A stretch of 64,000 nt of DNA from Congzhengia sp045635085 (GTDB lineage Bacteria; Bacillota; Clostridia; UBA1381; UBA9506). Under the pieces are notes generated by a model. That model was not told where the DNA came from. It ran no database searches and was given only the letters and a program-made list of their open reading frames with translations. The position numbers were made by a program, and so were the translations under genes. Below, piece after piece: positions 6,488 through 14,004 of the stretch (positions are counted from its first letter, which is position 1; each line of letters starts with the position of its first letter). The stretch covers positions 1 through 64,000 of the forward strand of contig JAZRBM010000006.1 of the NCBI GenBank assembly GCA_045635085.1. The letters run 5' to 3'.

Positions 6488-9391
6488 ATGAAAAATCTCA
6501 AAAAACTAATCTCTGTAATCATCGCAGTTATTATGATTGTTGGTTCATTCGCAACAGTATCAGCTGCAGATTACAAGGATGTTGAATCCACAGATAGCTT
6601 TTATAAAGCTATTAAAGTTCTCTCTGGCCTTGGCATCGTTAACGGTGATGATGAAGGTAACTTCAATCCCGACAGCGACATCAAGCGTTCAGAAATGGTA
6701 GCATTAGTTTGCAGAGCTATGGGCGAAGAAGATATCGCTACAGCATCAGCATCTAACGCTTTCGCAGACGTAGCAGCTAACCACTGGGCAGCTGGCTACA
6801 TTGCATGGGGTGTAAACCGTGGTATCATCAATGGTATGGGCGACGGCACATTCGCACCTGATGCATCAGTATCATATCAGGATGCAGTTGTAATGATTAT
6901 GCGTGCTTTAGGCTACGACAGAATCGCACAGAGAGCTGAAAACGGCGGTTACCCAACAGGTTACTTAAAGTTAGCTTCTCAGTACGGCGTACTTAAAGAT
7001 GCAGGTTTTGACAACCAGGCTGCAGCTCCAAGAGAAGTTGTTGCTCAGTTAATCTACAACGCATTAACAGCTCCATTAGTTGACGTTTCTTACTACGGCG
7101 TATCAGTTGAAGATGACAGATATGTTATCTACAACGGCAAGAACGGCTATGCTTTAAGAACACTTCTTACATTCTCTAACGAAGTATTCAAAGTAAAGGC
7201 TGAAATCACAGATACACCTAAAGCTAACAGCGGTCTTATCGACAAGAACGGTGAGTACAAAGTAAAATTAGACATCGTAAGCGATTATGATTACGATGGT
7301 GCAGTTGAAGCAGAAATCGGTGCAACACCTACAGTATATGTTGGCGAAACAGAAGCTGCTAACCTCTTAGGTTCAACAGTTGAAGCTTACATCGCTGAAA
7401 GTGAAGAATTAAACGATTACGTATTATTAGCAGTTGTTGCTGATGCTAAATCAGTAGTTGAAGAAACATTAGTTGCTGCTGACGTAGACTTCGTTTCATT
7501 CACAACATCACCTAACGTGTTCACATATCTTGACGCTAATGATAAAGAAGTTGAAATTGACATCGCTTCTTCATACAAAGTATACTTCAATGGTAAAGAA
7601 CTCACAATTTCAACAACAACCTTAGGAAACATCGGTGCTACAGACGACGATGGTTTAACAGTTGATGTTGATGAAATGTTTGCTGACTTCTTAGTAAACG
7701 TTGCAGACGAAATCACATTCATGGGTCCAAAGAATGGTGATTACGACAAGATTTTCGTAACAGACTACAAGTACTTCCAGGTTCTTGAAGTTATGGCTGA
7801 CGAAAAATTCGTTAAGGTTTACAATGGTATCAGCGACGTAGCTATTGACTTAGACGCTGAAAGCCGTGGTAACGAAGCATTTGCTTACAACCTCTACGAT
7901 GCAGAAGGTAAAGCAATTGATCTTGAAGACATCGCAGAAGACGATATCTTAAACGTAGTTGTTCCATTAACAGGTTCAGCTTACGACGAATCAGCTACAG
8001 CTCTTGATTACATGGATATCTATGTAACAGACGCTAAAGCAGAAGGTCGTGTAGATTCTTCACTAGGTAATGATTACTATACAGTAAACGGCGAAAAGTA
8101 TGCATTTATCGACACACCTGAACTTGGTGATGAAGGCGTATTCTTCTTAACAATCGACGGCAAAGTATTTGCTTTCGACGCTGATTCAACAATCAGCAAG
8201 AACTACGGTTTCATCGTGGCTCACCACGCAGAAGCTGATTTCGGTGTTAACACACATTACTTAAAGGTATTCAAGGCTGACGGCACATTCGAAAACTTCG
8301 CAGTTGCTTCTACAGTAAATGTATACGTTGCTTTCAGTGGTAACAGCAATACATATGGCAAATTTGTAGCTAAGAGAAGCGACGGCACACAGGACAGTGT
8401 TGCAGGTTACCTCAATACATTCTTAGCTCCACAGACTGCTCAGGATGATGCAAAAGCTTACGTTCAGGCAAGAGTAATGACATATTCATTAAATGCTGAG
8501 GGCGAAATCAAAGAAATGAGATTTATCGGACCAGCTGGTTCTAAGTTTGATGCTACATACGTAGATGGTGGCAGATACTACGGCGACGTTGATGTATTTG
8601 CTGGCTACGACTTAAACGAGGACTCAATTCTTTTCGTTGCTCCTTTCACAACAGATAATAATGGAAAATACATCGTTGACGAAGACAAATTAGAAGTTTC
8701 TTCATTCGACCTTATGGACGAAGACAAAGCAGACGGTTACAATGCTTACGTATTCGGTTATGACGATGACGATTTCTTAGGTGCAGCAGTTGTTACAGAA
8801 GAAATCACATCAAGCATGAAGTACGCTCATCTTGCAGTTGTTCAGGCTTCTTCAACAGGCTTAAATGCTGAAGGCGATCCAGTTGTTAAGTACACATTCG
8901 TACAGGCTGGCGAAACAACAACATTAGCAGTTGATGCTGACGCTTCAGTTGCAGCTATGACAGCTGGTGACGTATTCCGTTACACAGTTGACGCTGACGG
9001 TGAAATCGATGCTGTAGAATTAGTATATGACTTCAGTGGTACATCATTTGACAACCAGTCATATGCATACGCTTCTCTTGATACAAATGATATCGCTATC
9101 GTATATGGTGAAATCAGTGAAATCAAGTCAGGTAAGATGACACTTGCTTCAGTAGGTGGCTTAACAGTTGACGTTCCTGGTACAAAGCTTACATTAAATG
9201 CTGCAGAAGCTAACACATATGCTTCAATCGACGAAGCAAGAGTAGCTGGTGGCGTAAATGTTGCTTCAGGTATCAAGGCATTGTCAGGTGCTGGTAACTT
9301 AAAGGCATCTTACGGTTCAAATTACTTCCATGTAATCGCTATCATCGGCGAAAACAACAGATTTGAAGACTGCGTAATGATTATTAAATAA
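6488..9391 (+). CDS. major S-layer protein with N-terminal SLH domains
   Basis: 967 residues. A signal peptide (about 1-27, ending TVSAA) is followed by SLH repeats at about 29-210: YKDVESTDSFYKAIKVLSG, FADVAANHWAAGYIAWGVN and NGMGDGTFAPDASVSYQDAV. These anchor the protein to the secondary wall polymer. The remaining ~750 residues are acidic (many D/E), Thr/Val/Ala-rich, low in Cys and without a named domain, as in self-assembling S-layer proteins. Codon use is visibly narrower than in neighbours (GCT/GCA, GTT/GTA, AAC, TTC, and GGC/GGT preferred), a mark of very high expression. Two consensus promoters, a long leader and GGAGG at 6472 support this. It is probably the dominant surface protein (inference). 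Confidence 0.9.
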   Translation: MKNLKKLISVIIAVIMIVGSFATVSAADYKDVESTDSFYKAIKVLSGLGIVNGDDEGNFNPDSDIKRSEMVALVCRAMGEEDIATASASNAFADVAANHWAAGYIAWGVNRGIINGMGDGTFAPDASVSYQDAVVMIMRALGYDRIAQRAENGGYPTGYLKLASQYGVLKDAGFDNQAAAPREVVAQLIYNALTAPLVDVSYYGVSVEDDRYVIYNGKNGYALRTLLTFSNEVFKVKAEITDTPKANSGLIDKNGEYKVKLDIVSDYDYDGAVEAEIGATPTVYVGETEAANLLGSTVEAYIAESEELNDYVLLAVVADAKSVVEETLVAADVDFVSFTTSPNVFTYLDANDKEVEIDIASSYKVYFNGKELTISTTTLGNIGATDDDGLTVDVDEMFADFLVNVADEITFMGPKNGDYDKIFVTDYKYFQVLEVMADEKFVKVYNGISDVAIDLDAESRGNEAFAYNLYDAEGKAIDLEDIAEDDILNVVVPLTGSAYDESATALDYMDIYVTDAKAEGRVDSSLGNDYYTVNGEKYAFIDTPELGDEGVFFLTIDGKVFAFDADSTISKNYGFIVAHHAEADFGVNTHYLKVFKADGTFENFAVASTVNVYVAFSGNSNTYGKFVAKRSDGTQDSVAGYLNTFLAPQTAQDDAKAYVQARVMTYSLNAEGEIKEMRFIGPAGSKFDATYVDGGRYYGDVDVFAGYDLNEDSILFVAPFTTDNNGKYIVDEDKLEVSSFDLMDEDKADGYNAYVFGYDDDDFLGAAVVTEEITSSMKYAHLAVVQASSTGLNAEGDPVVKYTFVQAGETTTLAVDADASVAAMTAGDVFRYTVDADGEIDAVELVYDFSGTSFDNQSYAYASLDTNDIAIVYGEISEIKSGKMTLASVGGLTVDVPGTKLTLNAAEANTYASIDEARVAGGVNVASGIKALSGAGNLKASYGSNYFHVIAIIGENNRFEDCVMIIK

Positions 9392-9408
9392 TTAAGACTT
9401 AAGTCTTT

Positions 9409-9442
9409 AAAAGAGGATACTTTTAGTATCCTCTTTTTTTTA
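9409..9442 (+). terminator. intrinsic terminator of the S-layer gene
   Basis: 12-bp stem AAAAGAGGATAC/GTATCCTCTTTT followed by a T run. Confidence 0.9.
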
Positions 9443-9452
9443 CCCTTTTTCC

Positions 9453-9481
9453 TTGAAAAAAAGCAATATATGTGATAAAAT
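9453..9481 (+). promoter_or_regulatory. promoter of the nucleotidyltransferase gene
   Basis: TTGAAA (9453-9458), 17 nt, TAAAAT (9476-9481). Confidence 0.75.
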
Positions 9482-9522
9482 ATTATTGTCAAAATGATTA
9501 TTACATAAAGGATGGTAAAATT

Positions 9523-10422
9523 ATGGACACAACATTAGTAATTATGGCAGCAGGTATAGGCTCCAGATTCGGCGGTGGCATCAAGCAGCTTGCTCCTGTA
9601 GGACCAAACGGCGAAATTATTATGGACTATTCAATCTATGATGCACTTTCTGCCGGATTTAACAAGGTGGTATTTATAATCAGACGCGATTTGGAAAAGG
9701 ATTTTAAGGAAATCATCGGCAACCGTATAGAAAAGCTTTGCAAAGTAGAGTACGCATTCCAGGAAAACGACAATCTTCCCGGTGGATTTACAACTCCGCC
9801 AGAACGTAAAAAACCCTGGGGTACAGGCCATGCTATTCTTTCCTGCAAGGGATTAGTTAATGAGCCATTCTTAGTTATAAATGCTGACGATTACTATGGC
9901 AAAGAGGCATTTGTTAAGATTCACGACTTTTTAGTATCAGACGAAGCTAAGAGCAATCCGCTTGCATTCTGTATGGCGGGCTTTATACTTAAGAATACAC
10001 TTTCTGACAATGGCGGTGTAACTCGTGGCGTATGTAAGGTTGACCAAAACAATATGCTCATAGATGTTGTGGAAACAGGCGATATTGAAAAGACTGAAAC
10101 AGGCGCTAAGACACCTGACGGAGATATAGATGCAGAAAGCTATGTTTCTATGAATATGTGGGGACTAACGCCTTCATTTATTGACGGATTGGAAGAAGGC
10201 TTTATAGAGTTTTTATCAAACGTTAAAGAGGGCGATCTTAAGGCAGAGTACCTGCTCCCGACAATCGTTGACGGACTTATAAAAGACGGCAAGGCGACTG
10301 TTAAGGTTCTGCCGACCAATGACAAGTGGTTTGGAGTAACATACAAAGAGGACGCTCCAGTTGTTATTGCATCAATTAAAAAACTAGTAGAAGACGGAAT
10401 TTATCCAGAAAAATTATCATAA
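9523..10422 (+). CDS. sugar-phosphate nucleotidyltransferase-like protein
   Basis: 299 residues. The N-terminal NTP_transferase motif is MAAGIGSRFGGGIKQLAPVG (about 8-27), with the G-x-G-S-R-F and K-Q signature for nucleotide binding. The metal-binding/active-site Asp lies in LVINADDYYGKEAF (about 118-131). Proteins of this length with TPPERKKPWGTGHAIL and SMNMWGLTP form a distinct clade often called only nucleotidyltransferase; sugar and nucleotide are unassigned. The annotated start is the ATG after AAAGGATGG, because the 17 upstream codons have no RBS and overlap the promoter. It lies directly after the S-layer gene with its own promoter. A role in making wall-polymer or S-layer glycan precursors is possible but not shown. 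Confidence 0.8.
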   Translation: MDTTLVIMAAGIGSRFGGGIKQLAPVGPNGEIIMDYSIYDALSAGFNKVVFIIRRDLEKDFKEIIGNRIEKLCKVEYAFQENDNLPGGFTTPPERKKPWGTGHAILSCKGLVNEPFLVINADDYYGKEAFVKIHDFLVSDEAKSNPLAFCMAGFILKNTLSDNGGVTRGVCKVDQNNMLIDVVETGDIEKTETGAKTPDGDIDAESYVSMNMWGLTPSFIDGLEEGFIEFLSNVKEGDLKAEYLLPTIVDGLIKDGKATVKVLPTNDKWFGVTYKEDAPVVIASIKKLVEDGIYPEKLS

Positions 10423-10425
10423 CAT

Positions 10426-10458
10426 AAAAAACTGCGATTTTTAAAATCGCAGTTTTTC
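10426..10458. terminator. bidirectional terminator
   Basis: Stem AAAAACTGCGATTTT/ATCGCAGTTTTT with A and T runs on either side. It serves the converging genes ending at 10422 and 10467. Confidence 0.85.
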
Positions 10459-10466
10459 TATGTTTT

Positions 10467-10748
10467 TTAACATTCATAGCTATAGATTTCCCAATCTGCT
10501 AATTGTATAAAAAAATCTTTTAATTCTTCATTGCTTTTGTCTACAGCTAAAAATGTGATTTCGCCATCTTTATAATGCCTTGAGGCAATCATTACTCTTT
10601 CTTTAAATATTTCATTTTCAATCCCGCTTTTTCCTGCCATAAAAACCGAACAGCCAAAAGAAATTGCGTGTTCAATTTCTTTGTCAAAATGCATTTTTAA
10701 ATCTTTTGCATTTTCTTTTTCGTGCAAATTCATAAAACAACAAATCAT
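10467..10748 (-). CDS. small SLOG/DUF1273-like protein
   Basis: 93 residues from ATG at 10748, which has AGAGG 8 nt upstream. Reading on to 10877 would pass through the terminator and structured RNA below and is rejected. The layout MICCFMN (beta strand), KEIEHAISFGCSVFMAGKSGIENEIFKERV and EITFLAVDK resembles the N-terminal half of the Rossmann-like SLOG family DUF1273/YpsA (strand, helix, CxVFMxG turn, helix, strand). The length is about half that of YpsA, so it may be a truncated or minimal version. It is preceded by a minus-strand promoter, a pseudoknotted leader and an intrinsic terminator, so expression should need read-through. SLOG proteins bind nucleotide-like ligands in known cases; the ligand here is unknown. 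Confidence 0.6.
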   Translation of the reverse strand: MICCFMNLHEKENAKDLKMHFDKEIEHAISFGCSVFMAGKSGIENEIFKERVMIASRHYKDGEITFLAVDKSNEELKDFFIQLADWEIYSYEC

Positions 10749-10764
10749 AAAAACATCCTCTAAA

Positions 10765-10795
10765 TAAAAAAGTGCGCCTACCGTAGTAAGCGCAC
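10765..10795 (-). terminator. intrinsic terminator ending the structured RNA
   Basis: 10-bp stem GTGCGCTTAC/GTAGGCGCAC with TACG loop (plus coordinates 10772-10781/10786-10795), followed on the minus strand by six T's. It sits between the RNA and the ATG at 10748. Confidence 0.9.
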
Positions 10796-10974
10796 AGAAA
10801 ACGCAAATTCCGATAGTCGCGAAACCAGTCTTAATAGTAGAGAGGTATACCATGCATATACTCATAAAACGTATCAAGTGGAATTTGCATTTTTAACAAA
10901 TCTCATAGAAACGTTTTATAAAGTACATACGTACCCCTTGGTAAAACTCTACTTTTATTTAACTGATTTCGCAC
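10765..10974 (-). ncRNA. candidate structured RNA with long pseudoknot (leader or sRNA)
   Basis: About 210 nt from a minus promoter to the terminator. Helix A: 10947-10953 with 10836-10842 (AGTAGAG/CTCTACT), extended by TACC/GGTA. Helix B, inside A: 10911-10919 with 10864-10872 (ATAAAACGT/ACGTTTTAT). In the loop of B, 10880-10893 (AAAATGCAAATTCC) pairs over 14 bp, with one G-U, to 10798-10811 (GGAATTTGCGTTTT), which lies outside A. This is a true pseudoknot. A small hairpin GTAC-GTAT-GTAC and the segment ACTGGTTTCGCGACTATC are further candidate conserved parts. I do not recognise a named riboswitch class. It could be a cis-acting switch for the SLOG-like gene or a free-standing sRNA. Confidence 0.7.
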
Positions 10975-10979
10975 TTATA

Positions 10980-11008
10980 ATAATACCACATTTATTTACA
11001 AAATTCAA
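10980..11008 (-). promoter_or_regulatory. promoter of the structured RNA
   Basis: On the minus strand TTGAAT (11003-11008), 17 nt, TATTAT (10980-10985). The start falls near 10973. Confidence 0.75.
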
Positions 11009-11100
11009 GTAGAATCTGCGAAACAAAATGTTACTTTAGTAATGGTTTTATATGTTATGTGACCTTTTATATTAATTTACTTTTTTGCTATTTTTTGAAG

Positions 11101-11141
11101 GGGGAGAAAGGAAAGTTTTTGCGATTGTTCCCTTTCTCCCC
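11101..11141. repeat. imperfect inverted repeat
   Basis: GGGGAGAAAGG-AA (11101-11113) pairs with TTCCCTTTCTCCCC (11128-11141) with one bulge. It lies between bofA and the RNA promoter and has no good T run on either strand, so its use as a bofA terminator is only possible. Confidence 0.5.
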
Positions 11142-11205
11142 TTTGATATTATAGCATCTGAAAAATCATTATTGCACACTTGTTAATGATGGGAAAACCT
11201 TCGTA

Positions 11206-11469
11206 CTATTTATATATAAACTTTAAAATAAGTAAAAGCAAAAGCCCGGGAACGCCGAGTACCCCAAGAACCGTAGCAGATGCTATATTTACGCCGATAA
11301 AAAGCCCCATGCCTGCAAAAGCAAGATTAAATATGTAAAGACCCACCCAACCTAAAAGCGTGTTTAAAACAAGCAAAAACACGCCTTTTAGCTGCTTAAA
11401 AAATAAAGCGATTAAAACTGATATGAGAATAAAGCCCACTGCCATAGCAACCAGAATTGATGTATCCAT
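11206..11469 (-). CDS. bofA: BofA-family pro-sigma-K processing regulator
   Basis: 87 residues, nearly all hydrophobic, with two or three membrane segments (about 5-22, 27-47, 60-85). The C-terminal signature SATVLGVLGVPGLLLLLILK is characteristic of BofA. In Bacillus, BofA holds the SpoIVFB protease inactive in the forespore membrane until sigma-K is needed; here the assignment rests on family and on linkage to a DUF2508 gene, the usual recR-yaaL-bofA order. The start at 11469 follows GGGGAGGAAAG; an upstream in-frame start would overlap the DUF2508 gene. It indicates an endospore former. Confidence 0.85.
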   Translation of the reverse strand: MDTSILVAMAVGFILISVLIALFFKQLKGVFLLVLNTLLGWVGLYIFNLAFAGMGLFIGVNIASATVLGVLGVPGLLLLLILKFIYK

Positions 11470-11488
11470 AAAAATCTTTCCTCCCCGT

Positions 11489-11752
11489 TTAATTGTGCTC
11501 TGATTTTGCCGAGCGCAATTGTCTGTTAAAGTCAAGCTCGGCTGCCTTTAGGCGGTAAATTGACGACTCGATTGCATCGGGTTCTGCCATTTGGTCAATG
11601 CTTGACTTTAGGATTTCAATCTCCTCTTTTGATGCGTTAAAATAAGAAATATCCTCTAATCGTTTTCGACTTAGTTCCCTTTTCTCTTTGGCGTTTTTTA
11701 TTTGCTCTAAAAACTTTCCCATATTAAAAACTTGTCCTGCTATAAAAGCCAT
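11489..11752 (-). CDS. DUF2508 family protein (YaaL-like)
   Basis: 87 residues, mostly amphipathic helix: FLEQIKNAKEKRELSRKRLE, then KEEIEILKSSIDQMAE and IYRLKAAELDFNRQLR. The size and C-terminal helix match the DUF2508/YaaL family usually found between recR and bofA. Function is unknown in the family. AAGGAGTGAC precedes the start. It is 19 nt upstream of the bofA start and certainly co-transcribed with it. Confidence 0.8.
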   Translation of the reverse strand: MAFIAGQVFNMGKFLEQIKNAKEKRELSRKRLEDISYFNASKEEIEILKSSIDQMAEPDAIESSIYRLKAAELDFNRQLRSAKSEHN

Positions 11753-11804
11753 AATTTGTCACTCCTTTTTTAATATTATAATCAGGAGCTTGGCAAAATA
11801 TGCA

Positions 11805-11833
11805 CAAAAAAAACCGAAAGCATATAGCTTTCG
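11805..11833 (-). terminator. intrinsic terminator of the ferredoxin gene
   Basis: Stem CGAAAGC/GCTTTCG (11815-11821/11827-11833); on the minus strand it is followed by a run of eight T's after one G. Confidence 0.85.
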
Positions 11834-11868
11834 ATTTCTTTTTTTAAGCTTAAAAAAGTGAAGATAAA

Positions 11869-12036
11869 TTATTCTTCAACAGGAGCATCTACAGGGCAAA
11901 CATCAGCGCAGTTACCGCAAGAGATACAAGCGTCAGCGTCGATAACGTAAGGAGCTCCTTCAGAAATACATTCAACAGGGCACTGTGAAGCACATGCGCC
12001 ACAACCGATGCAATCTTCTTTAATTGTATATGCCAT
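11869..12036 (-). CDS. 2x[4Fe-4S] bacterial-type ferredoxin
   Basis: 55 residues, too short for many gene finders. Two classic cluster motifs: C9-IG-C12-GA-C15-x3-C19-P and C37-IS-C40-GN-C43-x3-C47-P. It starts MAYTIKEDC as in clostridial ferredoxins. It is a low-potential electron carrier in the cytoplasm, a likely partner for pyruvate:ferredoxin oxidoreductase and hydrogenase. A near-perfect RBS (GGAGGTG, 7 nt before ATG) and a strong terminator point to high expression as a single gene. Confidence 0.95.
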   Translation of the reverse strand: MAYTIKEDCIGCGACASQCPVECISEGAPYVIDADACISCGNCADVCPVDAPVEE

Positions 12037-12082
12037 ATTTTACACCTCCTCATAAAAATTTATGCAATAGCATATATAAAAT

Positions 12083-12970
12083 TTACTTTATAACCTTGTC
12101 GTTTAAATCGGTTGGTTTATAAGCTGTACCGATTAATGCGTTGATTTGCGCAGCTGAATCGCTATCTGCCACATAGTATGAAACTCCGCCTGAATATTTT
12201 GCTTTACCCGGCAGGGTGTAACTTGCCGTGCTGTTACAGCGTTTGGCGTCAATAGCTAATGTCAGGATATCAAGCGTCGATAAATCTGTATTAAAGTTTT
12301 TATTTACCTCAGCTAAAATTACAGGGAGCTTAAAAATATATTTAAAGCTCAGCTTTTGATTTATTGCCTCTTTTAAGAAATCCTGCTGTGTACCTATTCT
12401 GCCTAAATCGGCATTGGCGTATCCTGAACGAAATCTGACCAAACCTTCGCTGTCAGCACCGTCTAGGCGCTGCTTTCCTTTTTTTAAATGAATATGCAGG
12501 TCCTGAACAGGGTCATCGTAGTCCATATCAATAGGAACATTATATTCAATACCGCCTAAAATGTCAACAATGTTTCTGAGCCCTTCAAAATTTACCCTGC
12601 AAAAATTATTTACAGGCAATCCGGTAAGTAGACGAACAGAGTCAACTAAAAGTTCCTCCCCATTGTCTTTGCCGAGAAGAGCATTGATTTTAGAGGTTTT
12701 CTTCCCATGCTTTACTTTGGTATCGCGGGGGATTGATATTAAATTTATAGTTTTGTCATCGGGCTTTATGTTGAAAAGAATTATAACGTCTGCACGGGAT
12801 TCTTCTTTGTCAACGCCGACAACTAATATGTTTTTCGTTTTTCCTTCTACCTTGTCTAAAAAGGCGTATGACTTTCCGCCATCACTGGAGAAGAGAACCA
12901 TACTTGCAAATACAGATGTAAGTATTAAAAGTGTCACCAGAAGACTTGAAAAAAACTTCTTTTTATTCAT
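12083..12970 (-). CDS. LCP (LytR-CpsA-Psr) family wall-polymer ligase
   Basis: 295 residues. N-terminal signal-anchor (about 5-28), then the LCP domain: NILVVGVDKEESRADVIILF (about 47-66), SIPRDTKVKHGKKTSKINALLG, VNFEGLRNIVDILGGI, DYDDPVQDLHIHLKKGKQRLDG and LVRFRSGYANADLGRIGTQQ. The arginines in IPRDT, VRFR and GRIGTQQ are those that bind the polyprenyl pyrophosphate in LCP structures. LCP enzymes transfer secondary wall polymers or glycans from lipid carriers to peptidoglycan outside the cell. It is 22 nt downstream of a second LCP gene and clearly a paralogue. The RBS GGTG is weak. Confidence 0.9.
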   Translation of the reverse strand: MNKKKFFSSLLVTLLILTSVFASMVLFSSDGGKSYAFLDKVEGKTKNILVVGVDKEESRADVIILFNIKPDDKTINLISIPRDTKVKHGKKTSKINALLGKDNGEELLVDSVRLLTGLPVNNFCRVNFEGLRNIVDILGGIEYNVPIDMDYDDPVQDLHIHLKKGKQRLDGADSEGLVRFRSGYANADLGRIGTQQDFLKEAINQKLSFKYIFKLPVILAEVNKNFNTDLSTLDILTLAIDAKRCNSTASYTLPGKAKYSGGVSYYVADSDSAAQINALIGTAYKPTDLNDKVIK

Positions 12971-12992
12971 AGATACACCACTTTAGTAAAAA

Positions 12993-13913
12993 TTAGTTGC
13001 TTTTTTCCGGATAACCGAATTCTGAGAGCACAAGCTCTTTTGTTTCAGACGGGCTGTAAATATAATATGAAACATTGCCTATATATCGTCCTTCGCCCGG
13101 CAGGACAAAGCTTTCTAAGTCGGTTGTTTCAGCAGACTTTAAAATAGTTACAAAGTCAAGCGCTGATGCGATAGTAAAGTTTGTTTTAACATTTGAATAG
13201 GCAGCGTCGATAAGCGCAGGGGCTTTTAGCAAATACTGCGGCTGCATTTTCTGGCGGAAGAGCTCTTTTAAGAATTTTTGCTGAGCATCAATTCTTCCAA
13301 TGTCGCCTTTGGCATATTCACCAGGGGCGTATTCGCCCTCGCCTTTGTTGTTATGACGAAATCTCACAAAATCGTGAGCTGCCTGTCCGTCTAAATGCTG
13401 CATACCTTTCTTTAAGTGGATGTGCAGATTTTGTACAGGGTCGTCGTAATTCATATCAAAAGGCACGTTGTAGTCTACGCCGCCTAAAATATCAACAATA
13501 TCAATAAAACCATCAAAATTTACCTCGCAGTAGTAATGGATAGGGATTTTTGTTATGGTTTTTACTGTTTCTATCATAAATTTTTCACGCGAGCGAAAAC
13601 CAAGACATGCGTTAATTTTCATTGTTTTGCCCGTGTTAAGGGTAATTTTAGTGTCCCTCGGGATTGAGAGCACCTTTACTGATTTGTTTATGTTATCTAC
13701 GCTAAAGAGCATAATCGTGTCAGCGCGCACACCTTCTTTGTCAACGCCTAGTATCAGCACGTTAAACTTGCCGTGAGCCGCGGGAGTTTCAAGCGAAAAC
13801 TCTGCCTCACCCAAAGATGTCATATGCGCAATTTTTCCGTACTGGATGCCCAAAATGACAGAAAAAATGCCAAATATACCGATTAAAACCCAAGTCAAAA
13901 TTTTTTTCTTCAT
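12993..13913 (-). CDS. LCP (LytR-CpsA-Psr) family wall-polymer ligase
   Basis: 306 residues from ATG 13913 (AGGTGAT just upstream), which opens a signal-anchor MKKKILTWVLIGIFGIFSVI. Core motifs: NVLILGVDKEGVRADTIMLF, SIPRDTKITLNTGKTMKINA, VNFDGFIDIVDILGGVDYNV, MQHLDGQAAHDFVRFRHNNK and GDIGRIDAQQKF, with all lipid-pyrophosphate-binding arginines present. The two tandem LCP genes share the DYDDPVQ/NYDDPVQNLHIHLKKG block, so they arose by duplication. The insert GEGEYAPGEYAKG before GDIGRI is absent from the neighbour. In an SLH-bearing cell a likely role is attaching the wall polymer that SLH domains bind (inference). Confidence 0.9.
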   Translation of the reverse strand: MKKKILTWVLIGIFGIFSVILGIQYGKIAHMTSLGEAEFSLETPAAHGKFNVLILGVDKEGVRADTIMLFSVDNINKSVKVLSIPRDTKITLNTGKTMKINACLGFRSREKFMIETVKTITKIPIHYYCEVNFDGFIDIVDILGGVDYNVPFDMNYDDPVQNLHIHLKKGMQHLDGQAAHDFVRFRHNNKGEGEYAPGEYAKGDIGRIDAQQKFLKELFRQKMQPQYLLKAPALIDAAYSNVKTNFTIASALDFVTILKSAETTDLESFVLPGEGRYIGNVSYYIYSPSETKELVLSEFGYPEKSN

Positions 13914-14004
13914 ATATATCACCTGATTATAGCAGTACAATTTTATAATGACATTATAGCAAAGTTATATTAATATAGTATTAAATATATATTAATTTTA
14001 AATT

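Noticed and set aside
7417..9276. Antisense open frames within the S-layer gene
   Set aside because: Shadows produced by its biased codon use; Ser/Thr/Val-rich text with no RBS.
10749..10877. Longer start for the SLOG-like gene
   Set aside because: Would place the terminator and pseudoknot strands inside the coding region; ATG 10748 has a proper RBS.
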